Shown here: in pieces, positions 1 to 10,900 of the stretch | Position numbering within the stretch: position 1 is the first letter of the stretch | Layout of the letters: every line of letters starts with the position of its first letter | Source of the DNA: Anas platyrhynchos | Taxonomy: Eukaryota > Chordata > Aves > Anseriformes > Anatidae | Reading direction: 5' to 3' | Length of the DNA stretch: 64,000 nucleotides | NCBI RefSeq assembly: GCF_047663525.1 | Contig: NC_092592.1 | Location: forward strand, 19,170,001 to 19,234,000 | The notes under the pieces: generated by a model | The model's input: the letters and a program-made list of their open reading frames with translations, nothing else | Told to the model about the DNA's origin: nothing | Databases searched by the model: none | Translations under genes and position numbers: made by a program

Positions 1-249
1 AGCCGCTCCGCCCGCCGCCCGGCCCCGCCGCCGCCGCCCGGCCGCCGCCGCTCCGCCCGCCCGCTCCGACCCCCCGCGGGCGGCCCCGTCCCCCGCCCGA
101 GGCCGAGGGGCGCCGCGGGGCCGGCGGCGGCGGCGGGGCCGGGGGGGAGCCGAGCGGGGCGAGGCCGGGCCGGGGCTCCCCGGGGCCGCCGCCGGGCGCC
201 GCGCGGAGCAGGCAGCGCCCCGGCCGCCCGCGCCTCCGCCGGGGGGCGG

Positions 250-322
250 CCCCGCGCCGCCGGGCCTCGCCGCCATCTTGGCCGCTGCCCCGCGAGCGGG
301 CCGCGCCGGGCAGGACGCGGAG
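250..322 (+). other. AP3M1: AP3M1 exon 1, non-coding 5' UTR (start approximate)
   Basis: The 3' edge is set by the donor AG|GTAGGT at 322/323. The 5' edge is a guess from the YY1 element. No ATG of the protein lies here; coding starts in exon 2, three bases after its acceptor, as in other vertebrate AP3M1 genes. Confidence 0.55.
269..282 (-). promoter_or_regulatory. YY1-type element (GCCGCCATCTTGGC)
   Basis: The motif reads as CAAGATGGCGGC on the - strand, a near-perfect YY1 consensus. In many TATA-less vertebrate promoters this element sits just downstream of the transcription start. Its position about 40 bases before the exon 1 donor therefore suggests initiation near 240-270. Binding is inferred. 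Confidence 0.6.
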
Positions 323-492
323 GTAGGTGGGGGGCGGGCGGAGGCACCGCGCTGAGGCGGCCGGGGGCAGCCCCGGGGGGCTGGAGGGGGCGGCAGGCAC
401 CGCGAGGGGCTGCGCCGGGTCGCCAGGGGAAAGGCCCGGGGCCTGCGGGAGGGGATGCACGGACCCCCGGCCATAGCCCGGAGCTGCTGCCA

Positions 493-539
493 GGGGATGG
501 GGCAGGGGATGGGGATGGGGATGGGGATGGGGATGGGGT
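493..539 (+). repeat. GGGGAT hexamer microsatellite
   Basis: About seven imperfect tandem copies of GGGGAT lie 170 bases into AP3M1 intron 1. One unit is altered to GGGGCA. The repeated G4 runs could fold as a G-quadruplex on the non-template strand. Confidence 0.85.
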
Positions 540-3500
540 GCCCGAGCCCTGGCACCCAGCGCCCCTCAGTGTTTCAGGGTCACTGCTGCCAGCCTGGACC
601 TTTCAGCCTGAGCGCACAGCGCTTGCCTCATTAATCATCAATGGTCCTCCTGAGCGTTGGCCTCTGTAATGTGTCCTGGGCATTAATCCGCTGTCACCCA
701 TCACTGCATCCCTCCTGCCCTGCTCAGTGCGCAGCTGGGGCAGGCTGCAGCTCCTCGCCCCCTGTGTCAGGGGTAACCTGCCCTGAGGTGGGCATCCACC
801 GCTCCCTCAGCACGCCCAGTGGTCCCGAACCGCTCGGTGTTGGCGTGGCTGAAGGAACAACTTCGTTAAATGTCGCTGTGGTATACACGACCAGGCAAAA
901 AAAGATAGTCATGCCTGAATAATGGAAATTTGTGTTCATAGAAGGCAGACTGCGGTATAGGAGTGGAAAAGCTGTTTTCCAGGAAAAGCACAAGCTAATT
1001 GAATTGTTCATGCAAGAGGTAAAATGATAGAAGCACTCTTGTACAAAAGGACTAGGCCAGCCATGAGGCTGATTCAGCCAGCAGTTCCCAGCAGTTAAAA
1101 GCCTTGCTGGTACATCACTGTAAATATCTGGGATTTAGTCTGTGGTATCGTGCGTGTCGTGTAACTCAAAAACCACAAGCACACACAGATTTGGGAGAAA
1201 ATGAGTCAAGAAAATTCTTTCCTGTCTGCGTGCACATACCTGAACACTCCTCACTGATGGCAAATGAATCAGTAAGACCCCTCCACATCCTCTAGTACTC
1301 AGCTTTGCTTTCCTTGTCCAGAAGTGAAGTTTCCCGTTGTGACAAATAGCTGTGTACCAGTTAAGTCCCAGTCACACCTTCAAGCAGTGCTCTCCTTATG
1401 AGCAATTCTGCATTAAGCAATATTAGAGAAATTTTGTCGTGAGGATTTCTGAAAGAGAAATTGGAGTTCATAAGGTAGAGAGGCCTGAACAGCAGGTGAA
1501 AAATGGCAGCTGTACACCACAGCTGTAATAACGGGAAGAAACCAAATTAAACCTTTTCACAATGTATTTTCTTCCTCCTGCTTTATTTTCAGCCAAGCTA
1601 CTTCCTGTACCACTTTACTGTATATTAAACTTAGTTAATACACAAACAACATGCAATATTGTTTTTATGGTTGTTCAGCGTACGTGCATAAGAGGCTGCT
1701 CTTTAGCAGGAACTTTTTGGAAGATTCTTTAACACTCAAAATTCTGGAGCCTGATTTTGATCAGATATGATGGTAGAATTAAAGAGTACAGCTCTGTTCT
1801 CTACTTGTGGAAGAGAAGGTAAATAAAAATGTGCCTTCCTTTACCGTTTGGACTTTGGACTAGTTGTGTCAGAGTGCACGTCTGTTAGGGAGAGCTGTCG
1901 TTTCCAGCAGGGTGCTTCTTGGCTCAGGTCTAGGATTTCAGTAGTGCGTGGCTCTGTGGCCCTGCGCTGTCCTTTCGTGAACCTTGAGCGCCTCTTAAAA
2001 TAGAGCCCATGAAAAGAGTGGCATAAAGCTGGTGGCACCCTCGCTGCAGCCTGTCAGAGGTACTGGAGCAGTGAACTGGAGGAGCAACTCAGAACACATT
2101 TTCCCAAGTAACTACTGAGATGAGGCCTTTGTGTTCTGTGATCAAATCCTGCTGCCTTGGACATTCAAAGTTTCTGGTGGTTCTGGGAGCCTGACAGTCC
2201 TATCGGTCTGTTTCTGAAACACCTGGTGACAAGATATTGACCGTACTGTTTCAATTTGGTCCTCTCTATGTCTTTATTCAGTAATGCTTTCAGAGAGTGG
2301 ATTTCTTAAATGGTCCATTAGCAGTCCTAGATTCCCCGATTTGGACATAAATTGTATTGGAAATGCTCCATCTTCGTGTAAAAATGTCGCTTCAGCAATT
2401 AATTTTTAATATTATTTTTTTCTGGGAGACTTTATTGGGTTTTCAGCTTTTACAGTGAAACCTTCTGTTCCTGCAGATCTCAAATGGAACCACAATTATT
2501 CAGTATCTAATACTGCTTGATTATTCTGAATCTAATATTGTTGTGTTGGCAAGAGATGGAACAAGCTTGCCAGCATTTAGAAGATTTATACTGAATTGTA
2601 CAGAGGCACCATGCAAATATATTATTGGAAAGCTGATCAGTCAGATGAAATGCTGCACAAATTGTTATGCAGGATGTGATTTTTTTTTGTATAAATACAG
2701 AGGAAGTTGGAGAGGCTGTTCTGGACACTAAATACTGATTTAAGACAACATCAGAATATTCTCCGAGGACTGCTTCCTTTCACAATCAGTTCCAGAAAGT
2801 CAGTAACAAGATTTTAAGCAAGAGGGAAGGTAAATAAATGTACATTGAGTATCTGGGAAGCAAAGTGTTTTGGCTTTAATAGGGATGAGTTTGCTTATGA
2901 GATGTACATCTAAGTGGTTGTTGCACAGGCACCAGCACTTGGTGCTCTTAGGTGACCGCTGAATTGGTTCTGGGAGTTTTGCTTGAGTAACAAAGAAAAA
3001 CACTGGGCACTTCTTTAGAAGGGGTGCAAATACATTTTCACCCTAACGTGGATGCCCTAAGCTGTGGGCTCCTTATAAATGAAGAGATTAATGACAACTT
3101 CAGTAGCAGCAGTAAGATATGCTAACAGCAATAGGAGCCCTCCAAAAAATAAAAACAAAAAACCTTGAAATTACAGACTGTTCTCATTTTAGTAAGATCT
3201 GAGGCTCACAACTACTGCTGTTGTATCTGGCTAATTGTAAGTTCAGAGCTGTCACGTTGGCTGCCTTGTAAATGTCATTGAAGTGTTTGATAGGACTTCT
3301 CCTTGGTAGGTTTGCTATTTTAAGAATCACTGAATGGGGCTGGGGGGGAGGGAAGCAAAAGTGGTTTGGTTTTGCCACATCTGTGGCACATTTGTGACAT
3401 ATCTTGAATTTATTGCAAAAAGCTAGCTTAAACTACCGACCAGCTGCTTGTGACAAAAATACTAACTCTGAAGTAGAAATAGAATCATCTATTTGAGCTT

Positions 3501-5269
3501 ATTTGTTTCTCCATATTACTCTGAGCATTTGATTACTTTCCATTCTCTTAAGGGCTAGAAGTTCATTTCCACAGATACACAGCAGAGGCTCAGGCAGTCT
3601 GCTCCCACTAATCCTTGTGCCCTTTGGAGCAGCTGTGCCAGATGCAGGGGACGTGGGAGCTCCAGAATATTTTCCAGTGATGGTTCCACATCGAGCCCTG
3701 TTCAGTAACACTCTGAAGGGCATTGCAGAGGTCAGTGACAAATTCCTCAGGTCCTGGTTTTCGGAGTTCTGGCTGTAATTCAGCTCAGTGTCAGGGAAAA
3801 GCAGCTGGCAACAGAATTTCTGCCGTTAGTTAAATTTTAGAGTACTTGGTTGTAGCTAAGGACAAGCAGATACAGTCAGTGTTTTTCCCATGATCACAGC
3901 CCTTCCAGCTTTCCAATGAGCTCTGCTTTTGTCTCGTAAGCCTGCTGCGATTTCGGTCCAGATGTTTCTGCCAAGAGATGGGGGGAAAAAAAGTGAAATT
4001 GCAAAATCCAGATTTAATCAAAAGAAAAGGCACAGAGTTGGAAATAGCATATTTGAAGACATCTAAGTTAAAATATTTGCTTTTTCTTTGAGGGCTTCGC
4101 GTTTTGAAGAGTGAAAATGACCCCATAGAGCTGTGAGGAATTTCTTAGGTCAGCACCTTAACGAGGGTGGGAGCGAGGTCTGCAAGAAGCAACCACGCAG
4201 CCTGTGCTGGGCTCCTCGTTGCTGCAGTGACGGGAAGATCTGCAGCCAGCAGGAGTATTGAAGGATATCTGCCTATTAAACATTACCTTGAATGGCTTCC
4301 TCTGGACTAAAGATGCAAATAATAAATCACAAAGTCCTTTAGTCTGCTTCCTAGGTAGGCCTCGAAGCAGCGAGATGGGAGGCACGTCCTTTTGAAGGAC
4401 ATCCTTTATTTTACACAGGGTGTTTGCATGCTGCCCTCTCAAAGTGGTGTGTGTGTCCACTGCTGCAGAGGCACTCCCTGGTTCTTAAATTCTGGCAGTG
4501 TGCCTTTGCTGCTGTATTTTAAACCGATGGACTTTGATTCAAGACCTTTACCCTCAAAGCGTCCCAGTTCCTAAGCTTTGCTCTTTGCCCACTGGTATTT
4601 ACTTGACCTAATGGTGTGAGGAATCTCACTGTTAATGGAGTGATTTCTTATGTTTAGCTTTTCTAATCTTTTTGTCTTTGCAAATCTCAAGTTCTGATGG
4701 GGTAGAAGGACAAGGTTAGATAATGAGAAAAACTCAGGGATGTCTCCACGTCTTATATGAAGCCTGGCAGCCAAAAAATAGAGTAGCAGGGAAATCCTCG
4801 GTATTGGAAGCACTGTAAGTAAATTTTGTTAAATCTTACTTTATAAAATATATGTTTGTAGTACTAGCAATTGCAAGGTAGACAACATCACATCCATCTG
4901 TATCTGGCTGGTGCCAGTTTGACAGTGAGGGGTAGGTGAAATGGGTTTGCGTTGCGTTGCTCTACGAGCTGCCTTACTGTGGTCAGCACTGACAGAGAGC
5001 TGATCTGCTGACCGATGGAGCAGGCTGTGCCCGTGGGTAGTGGGGTGCTGAACGTCTATACAAGCTGCAAGGCCAGAGCTACAATTCTCCAGAGCACTTC
5101 TAATTAAGTTTCTCATTAGCATACTGCTAAAGGCTGTGAAGGAGGAAGGAGCGTGTGAGGGGTTGTGAAGGGAATGCTTGCTCTAAAAGCAAAATCAGTA
5201 TGTATCATGGGACATCCTCTAACACGTACCAGGGGACAGGGAAGGCAGCGAGGTGGGAATTTACTCCTG

Positions 5270-5815
5270 GTTTCCACAGTCGCCATGAGGCCATAATCTG
5301 CCGGGCACGGCCCCTGGGTCAGTTTGCTTTTCCACCTCGCCCCAAGGCCGCACAAAGTCACGAATGCAGCTGGCGTCTGGGCATCTGCAGCCGATGAGTA
5401 AATAGGGGCAGGGGTCCAACGCCACCGCCCCTCTGGCCGTGCAGGCCCTCCCTCCACGGCACATAGGTCACGGCCTGATACCGTGCGTGGGGTTCATTGC
5501 AGGGAAGAGGTCCTGCCAGCAGCCACTGCTGCAGCTGGGAGCTGGCTGCAGGCAGAGCGCGGCAGCGTGGCCGCACCTAGGTCGCGATGCTGTTGGCGTG
5601 CTGCACGCTGTGCTCGTTAAAAATGCAGCGTAACGAAGCAGTGGCTCCTGACCTAGAACCGGTGTGAACATTTACAGCTGGACAGCTGAGAGGGCTTGAA
5701 GGCACTGCGGGATCCTTCTCGGGTGCAGTGTCAGCAACGCTGCGGGTCGGCCCTGGGCTGAACGCCCCCACCCAGCTTGGGGCGCACACACTGGGACTGG
5801 GGTTTTACGGCCGGT
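5270..5815. promoter_or_regulatory. intronic CpG-rich patch, possible enhancer or alternative promoter
   Basis: This stretch is visibly richer in GC and CpG than the AT-rich intron on both sides, with dense CpG clusters near 5555-5590 and 5730-5780. It has open frames of up to about 110 codons in several frames, which is expected for GC-rich DNA with few stop codons, so I do not call a gene. Function is unknown; a CpG islet with regulatory activity is one possibility. Confidence 0.4.
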
Positions 5816-7725
5816 AACAGATACACTATTGTATCCATATTAAAATGTACAGAGAACTATTCTGAGCTTTACAGCTGATCACCTTCATATGTTTGGCTGC
5901 CTTGGCGCGGAACAATACTGACATTCAGCGGTTGATTATGCTCAGCGCCGCTGTGCGGCTATCCGGGAGATTTTGGAGGTTTTAATGTCCAGCGCTGGCT
6001 AAATTCAGAACATGTTTAGTTAAACTGGATTACAGCATTGTGTCAGGGCTCCTTTGTGAGAACGCTGTGCTCATAGTATAAAAATTGCCTGCCTGTTCGT
6101 TTTTTAGCAAACTAAATTAGAGATTAAATTGGTTCAGAAAACATATAGCAGAAATATTCAATGGTGTCACTTTGTAGCTTTGTTTTCTTTCTCACTTTTA
6201 AACAAATCGGCAATCACCAATTCCAAAGTAACTTCCCCTTATGTGCTGCATTGGCTTAATTGGATTTTCCAGTCCACAGATTGGCCGTGGGTCCCTTTGT
6301 GCTTACCACCAAGGACAGCGTGCTTTTTGACAGGAGTTGCCAGGGATGCGGTGCGGTCCCAGCGGGCCCACTGGTGCCTTGCTGTCATCTGCCCCCTCCT
6401 CTGCACCAGATGTAGCGCGCTCTGGCAATGCAGCAACTTGCATCAGGAAGCTGATTTGATCAGAATCGCCTTTTTCCGTGTCAATTTATGACCAGACCAG
6501 TTTCCTAATATAGGTAATTGCAAAGCTGCAGGCATGGTAATATTGATACTTGGAAGGCAGCTGGGCTGAACAGAGGCAGCTTCTTCAACTGCAGAATGTG
6601 TTTATGCAGGATGCAAGTACCACTTCAGCTTGAGGAGCCTGTGCTTGGGTTAAATTTTGATGGCTTTGTTTTCTAAGCCTGAATTTAAACTTAATTTTGT
6701 CAGTGTGGTTATGCTGCAGGTCAGCCAAGGCTTTATAGCTTTATAGCTTCCATAGCTTTAAATATAGCTTTATAGCTTCCGTAAGCTGAACCCTCACAGC
6801 TTTGTCTCTGGCACAGATGTGGAGAAAATAGTTGATTCACTTTGGTTTGAATCAATAACTTTGTTCACTTACTGTCACATTGCAAGTTGAGAAGTAGACT
6901 GGGAATTAGTTTTTTAAAAAGGCAGATAAGCTGCTTTTCCCAAGAATAAAATGAAGGATCAGTGGCTGGGGTATATTATTTGTAAATCTTGAAAGATACA
7001 AGAAAAAAAAACAGTCACATTCCATAACTGCAGCTAATGTCCCCCTTGTTTCATGAGTGAGTTAGTTTTTCATTGTATTTTAGAGGCTATTTTTTTTCAT
7101 TTGAAACAATTTTGTTAGGTAAAACAGGTAAATTTATGTTTTTGTGTACTTTTAATGAATTTCAGTCCTTTATCCAATTGCAGCTTAGTGTAGATCATAA
7201 GCAAAAGACTAATTAGCTAGCAAATAAAAAACACTTTTCTTGTTCACTAGCTAAAGCTGACAAGCTAATGAAATTCCTCTTCGAGATACCACAGTGCTCA
7301 GTTACGCATGCAGATGTTATGCAAACTCCTCTGCCACGAGAAAAAAAAAGGAAACTTAAATCATGAAGTTATCATTGCATGTTGCTATGCATGTTTGAGT
7401 GAGTGCCGACTCAGGACAGTCAGCTGTGATTTAAGAAATAAATTACAAATGCCTGGTATGGATGCAAGTAGAAGTCGAGGGTGCTGGCTTCTTGCTTACG
7501 TTGTGATACATGGTAACAGCTTAATCCACTGTGGATTATTTTGTGGCAGAGCATTCCTTAAATAAAGAAAACGTATTTTTTTTTAAAGAGAGCAGTATCC
7601 TAAATTCACACTGCATATTAGTAAACAATAGCCATAATAAGAAAGGGAACGTGGGAGAAGAAGTAATGTTAATCCTCAATTCCTTTTGTTTATTTTAACT
7701 TCTTTGAATTTGTTTCCAACAGAAA

Positions 7726-7998
7726 ATGATCCACAGCCTGTTTCTTATAAACTGTTCTGGTGATATATTCCTGGAGAAGCACTGGAAGAGTGTTGTGAGC
7801 CAGTCTGTGTGTGATTATTTCTTTGAAGCTCAGGAGAAAGCAATCGATGTTGAGAATGTGCCTCCTGTCATCTCAACGCCACATCACTACCTCATCAGCA
7901 TCTATCGGGATAAAATCTTCTTTGTGTCTGTCATACAGACAGAAGTGCCGCCGCTCTTTGTAATCGAATTTCTGCACCGAGTAGCAGATACTTTCCAG
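7726..7998 (+). CDS. AP3M1: AP3M1 coding exon 2 (residues 1-91)
   Basis: Begins MIHSLFLINCSGD and ends HRVADTFQ before GTCTGT. The exon itself starts at 7723 after the acceptor CCAACAG. It encodes the first strands of the longin-like domain. It ends in phase 0. Confidence 0.97.
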
Positions 7999-10900
7999 GT
8001 CTGTCACCATTATTTAATATTAAAATTGAAATAATTCCAAAGGAATTTTTGTATAAATGTCTTTTAAAGAAAGGTAATAAACTGTCCTGCCTGTGACTTT
8101 CCCCTTTGCAGTTGTTAAGTCAGTTGCCAGTTTATAGAGTACAAAGGAAAAGAGAATTATTTTGTGTATTCATTTGACTTCTAGAGACCAGCACGCAAGC
8201 ACTAAAACCCAAATGCCTGTCTGTAGAAGCTGCTTTTTGTCTGTAAGCTTTCATACTGTTCATGTTATATAGATAAACTAGGAGGAACACAAGAAGGAAG
8301 GAAGAGAGGTGAAATGAGAGTGAGTTTTCAACTTCTTTGACAGACACGGTAAATAAAGGAACCTCCCTGAAAACTGGTCATTACCAAAAGGTAGTTTCCA
8401 TATTTTACAGCAGTCTTCTAACTGAAGGCATGTTAATGTTCAGAAATGGGAGAACCCTTGGGACATACGTACATAGTAAACCAGATTACATTAATTTCAC
8501 TGTTCACACTGCCTTTAATTCTAATTAGATGATAAATGTGACCTGAACATATGATGCAGTCACAGTATAGAAGTAGCTTTTCAGCTTAGGCACTAAAGTT
8601 CCTTGAGATATTGGGGGGTAAGCTGGAAAAAAAAAAAGGCAGAACATTTTAACAGGAATAAAAATCCTTCTCTTTATAATCTCTGATTTGTTTAGGATTA
8701 CTTTGGCGAATGTTCTGAGACTGCAATTAAGGACAATGTAGTTATTGTGTATGAGCTTCTGGAAGAAATGTTAGACAATGGCTTTCCACTGGCAACAGAA
8801 TCCAACATACTGAAGGAACTGATTAAGCCTCCCACAATTCTGCGCTCCGTCGTCAACTCCATCACAGGTATGAAAATAAACTTTCAGAGGTGTCGGTTAG
8901 CTTAAAAGCAAAGCCCCATCACGCTTCACAGCTAAAAGATAATATTATATTGGCGTGAGTGTGTAAGGTGAGGTCACTGTCAACTGGCTGGTTGAGAAAA
9001 AGCAACTTCTTCCTTATTTGCAGTTTATGTGTGGACCCTTTGATGTCCCCATGACGCTGCTGGTCCAGCCTCAGCTGCTGAAGTCCCTCAGGAATAGCAG
9101 TTCCCAGCTCAGACAGCACATACTGGAGACAGGTGCTCAGGGAGTGGTACAGAGCTAGCCCAAGCCTTGAATAACTGAGGGGCACTGGAGAAGGTTATAT
9201 GTGCTATAAGAAATGATTGTATAAAGGTATATAACAGCTATCTAATAAATCTTTGCTGGCTGGGAACAGACAGCCTGTCCTCGGCCCCCCGCCACCCTCA
9301 GCATCCATCACGCTCGGTGCAGTTTCGAGCTGCTGTAAACGCACTCGTCTTGCACTGACAGAGCCACGTGTCTGTCAGCTGAGCTGGTGGAATCTGCTGG
9401 TCTGGCAGGCAGGAGCAAGGGCGGTAAGCCATGAGGTGTCACATGGGGCCGAGGATACGTGAGATGTTTGCCCGTACATTGTGCTGGGATGGGCAGTAGG
9501 TGGGCTGCAGGGCCACGCAGGGGCAGCGCTCAGAGGAGTTGGTCTTTGGGGTATGGGTAGCACACAAGGTTTAATTTTTTGTTACGGTCTCATTGATGTT
9601 AAATTGTGTGGCATTTTTTGTGTGTTTGTGTTTTTTCTTTTTTCCCCTGAAAAATGATGTTAGCAGTTATTTCACAATCATGTAGCTCGTGAAGCCCTCT
9701 TCTCACACTGGGTGGTGGTAAGAGCTGCAAGCCAAGGGTGACGGCAAGGCAGGCAGGGGCAGTGGCCTCCCTGACAAGGAGCCAGGAAGTTGAGCCAATG
9801 AGTCAGGGCCAGATCAGAGCTGGAGATGATAACAGGGCCAGCTACAGATCAGCGATCACCGGGTAAATCCATCATGATCAGGCAAGTAAAGCTAGAAAGT
9901 TCAGCCTGTGGGCCAGGGGCTGGATCAGCCAGGCACGTGGTCAGGCACAGATGTGGCCGTCACATCCCTGCTGGGTAGCTCAGGTGGGCACCAAGAGTGA
10001 CAGCCTTGGATTTAATAGTAGTTCTAAAGTGAAGGGGGTGGAAACTCTCCCTAAGGCTTCTTCCAGGTCTTTCTCCATAACAGCTCTTATCAGCAAATTG
10101 GCCATGAAGGCAACCAGATAGAACACCAAGAAGATGGGAAAAGGGTACTCGAAGCCTTTGCAGGGAGCTACGATGTGTTCAGCTGTAGTGATGAAATCCT
10201 CTGGAGGATCTAGCCCCCCATCTACTCCTACTCAACCCTGCCGCTGACCTGAGCTTTGTATTTTGCTGAGCAGATTATTAAATTAAAAGCTCTAAGTCTG
10301 GATGCATCCATAAAGTTTGTTCATGGCACCTAACAAATTAAATTTTAGTGGTTTGGGTTTTAGCTTGCAAAACCTGGGGGCCAGATCTTACTTAGATTCT
10401 TAATTGTTGTCATTGCGACATTACATTTGTAATTATTACTGATTTTGAGTTCTTTTCCATTTTTAAGGCAGCAGTAATGTGGGTGACACACTTCCCACCG
10501 GACAGCTGTCCAACATTCCTTGGCGCAGAGCAGGGGTAAAATACACAAACAACGAAGCCTACTTTGATGTCGTTGAGGAAATTGATGCAATTATAGACAA
10601 ATCAGGTAAGATGCCTTGCAAACCCATTTTTGGTTGTTGACTGTGTCTGCATCTAACCATTAGTGTTTAGAGACAACAGTCCACTTTTTTTTTTGCACTT
10701 GTTCCCTATGCATGAATCTATGTCTTAAATAGAAATACATGACCAATTCAAAATGACATGCTGAAATGTATTCCTTTAGTTTACCTCAGAAGAGCAATAA
10801 TGCTTAAAAAACATACTGTACAGCTACAAGAAATATTCTGTACTTTGATATTTCTGATTGCATGTTGTCTCCTGAGATACAAATGGAAAAAAATACTTCA

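Larger units (their letters stand above)
1..470 (+). promoter_or_regulatory. AP3M1: CpG island, AP3M1 promoter and 5' end
   Basis: The first 470 bases or so are very rich in G, C and CpG, with runs of CCG/GGC and no clear TATA box. The block ends in a consensus 5' splice site at 323 (AG|GTAGGT), and the next AP3M1 exon begins with the start codon. This is the expected layout of a housekeeping CpG-island promoter with a short non-coding exon 1. G-rich runs around 130-165 could form quadruplexes. The exact transcription start cannot be read from sequence, and the island may extend upstream of the window. Confidence 0.85.
323..7722 (+). other. AP3M1: AP3M1 intron 1
   Basis: A 7.4-kb intron from GTAGGT at 323 to the acceptor CCAACAG ending at 7722. 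Besides the hexamer repeat and a CpG-rich patch (about 5270-5815) it holds short AT-rich stretches, including direct repeats of TATAGCTT at 6731-6780. The open frames I checked in it have no recognisable protein similarity. Confidence 0.8.

Noticed and set aside
5116..5790. Several overlapping open frames of 65-113 codons in AP3M1 intron 1
   Set aside because: They overlap in many frames within a GC-rich patch where stops are rare, with no recognisable domain and no coherent splice context.
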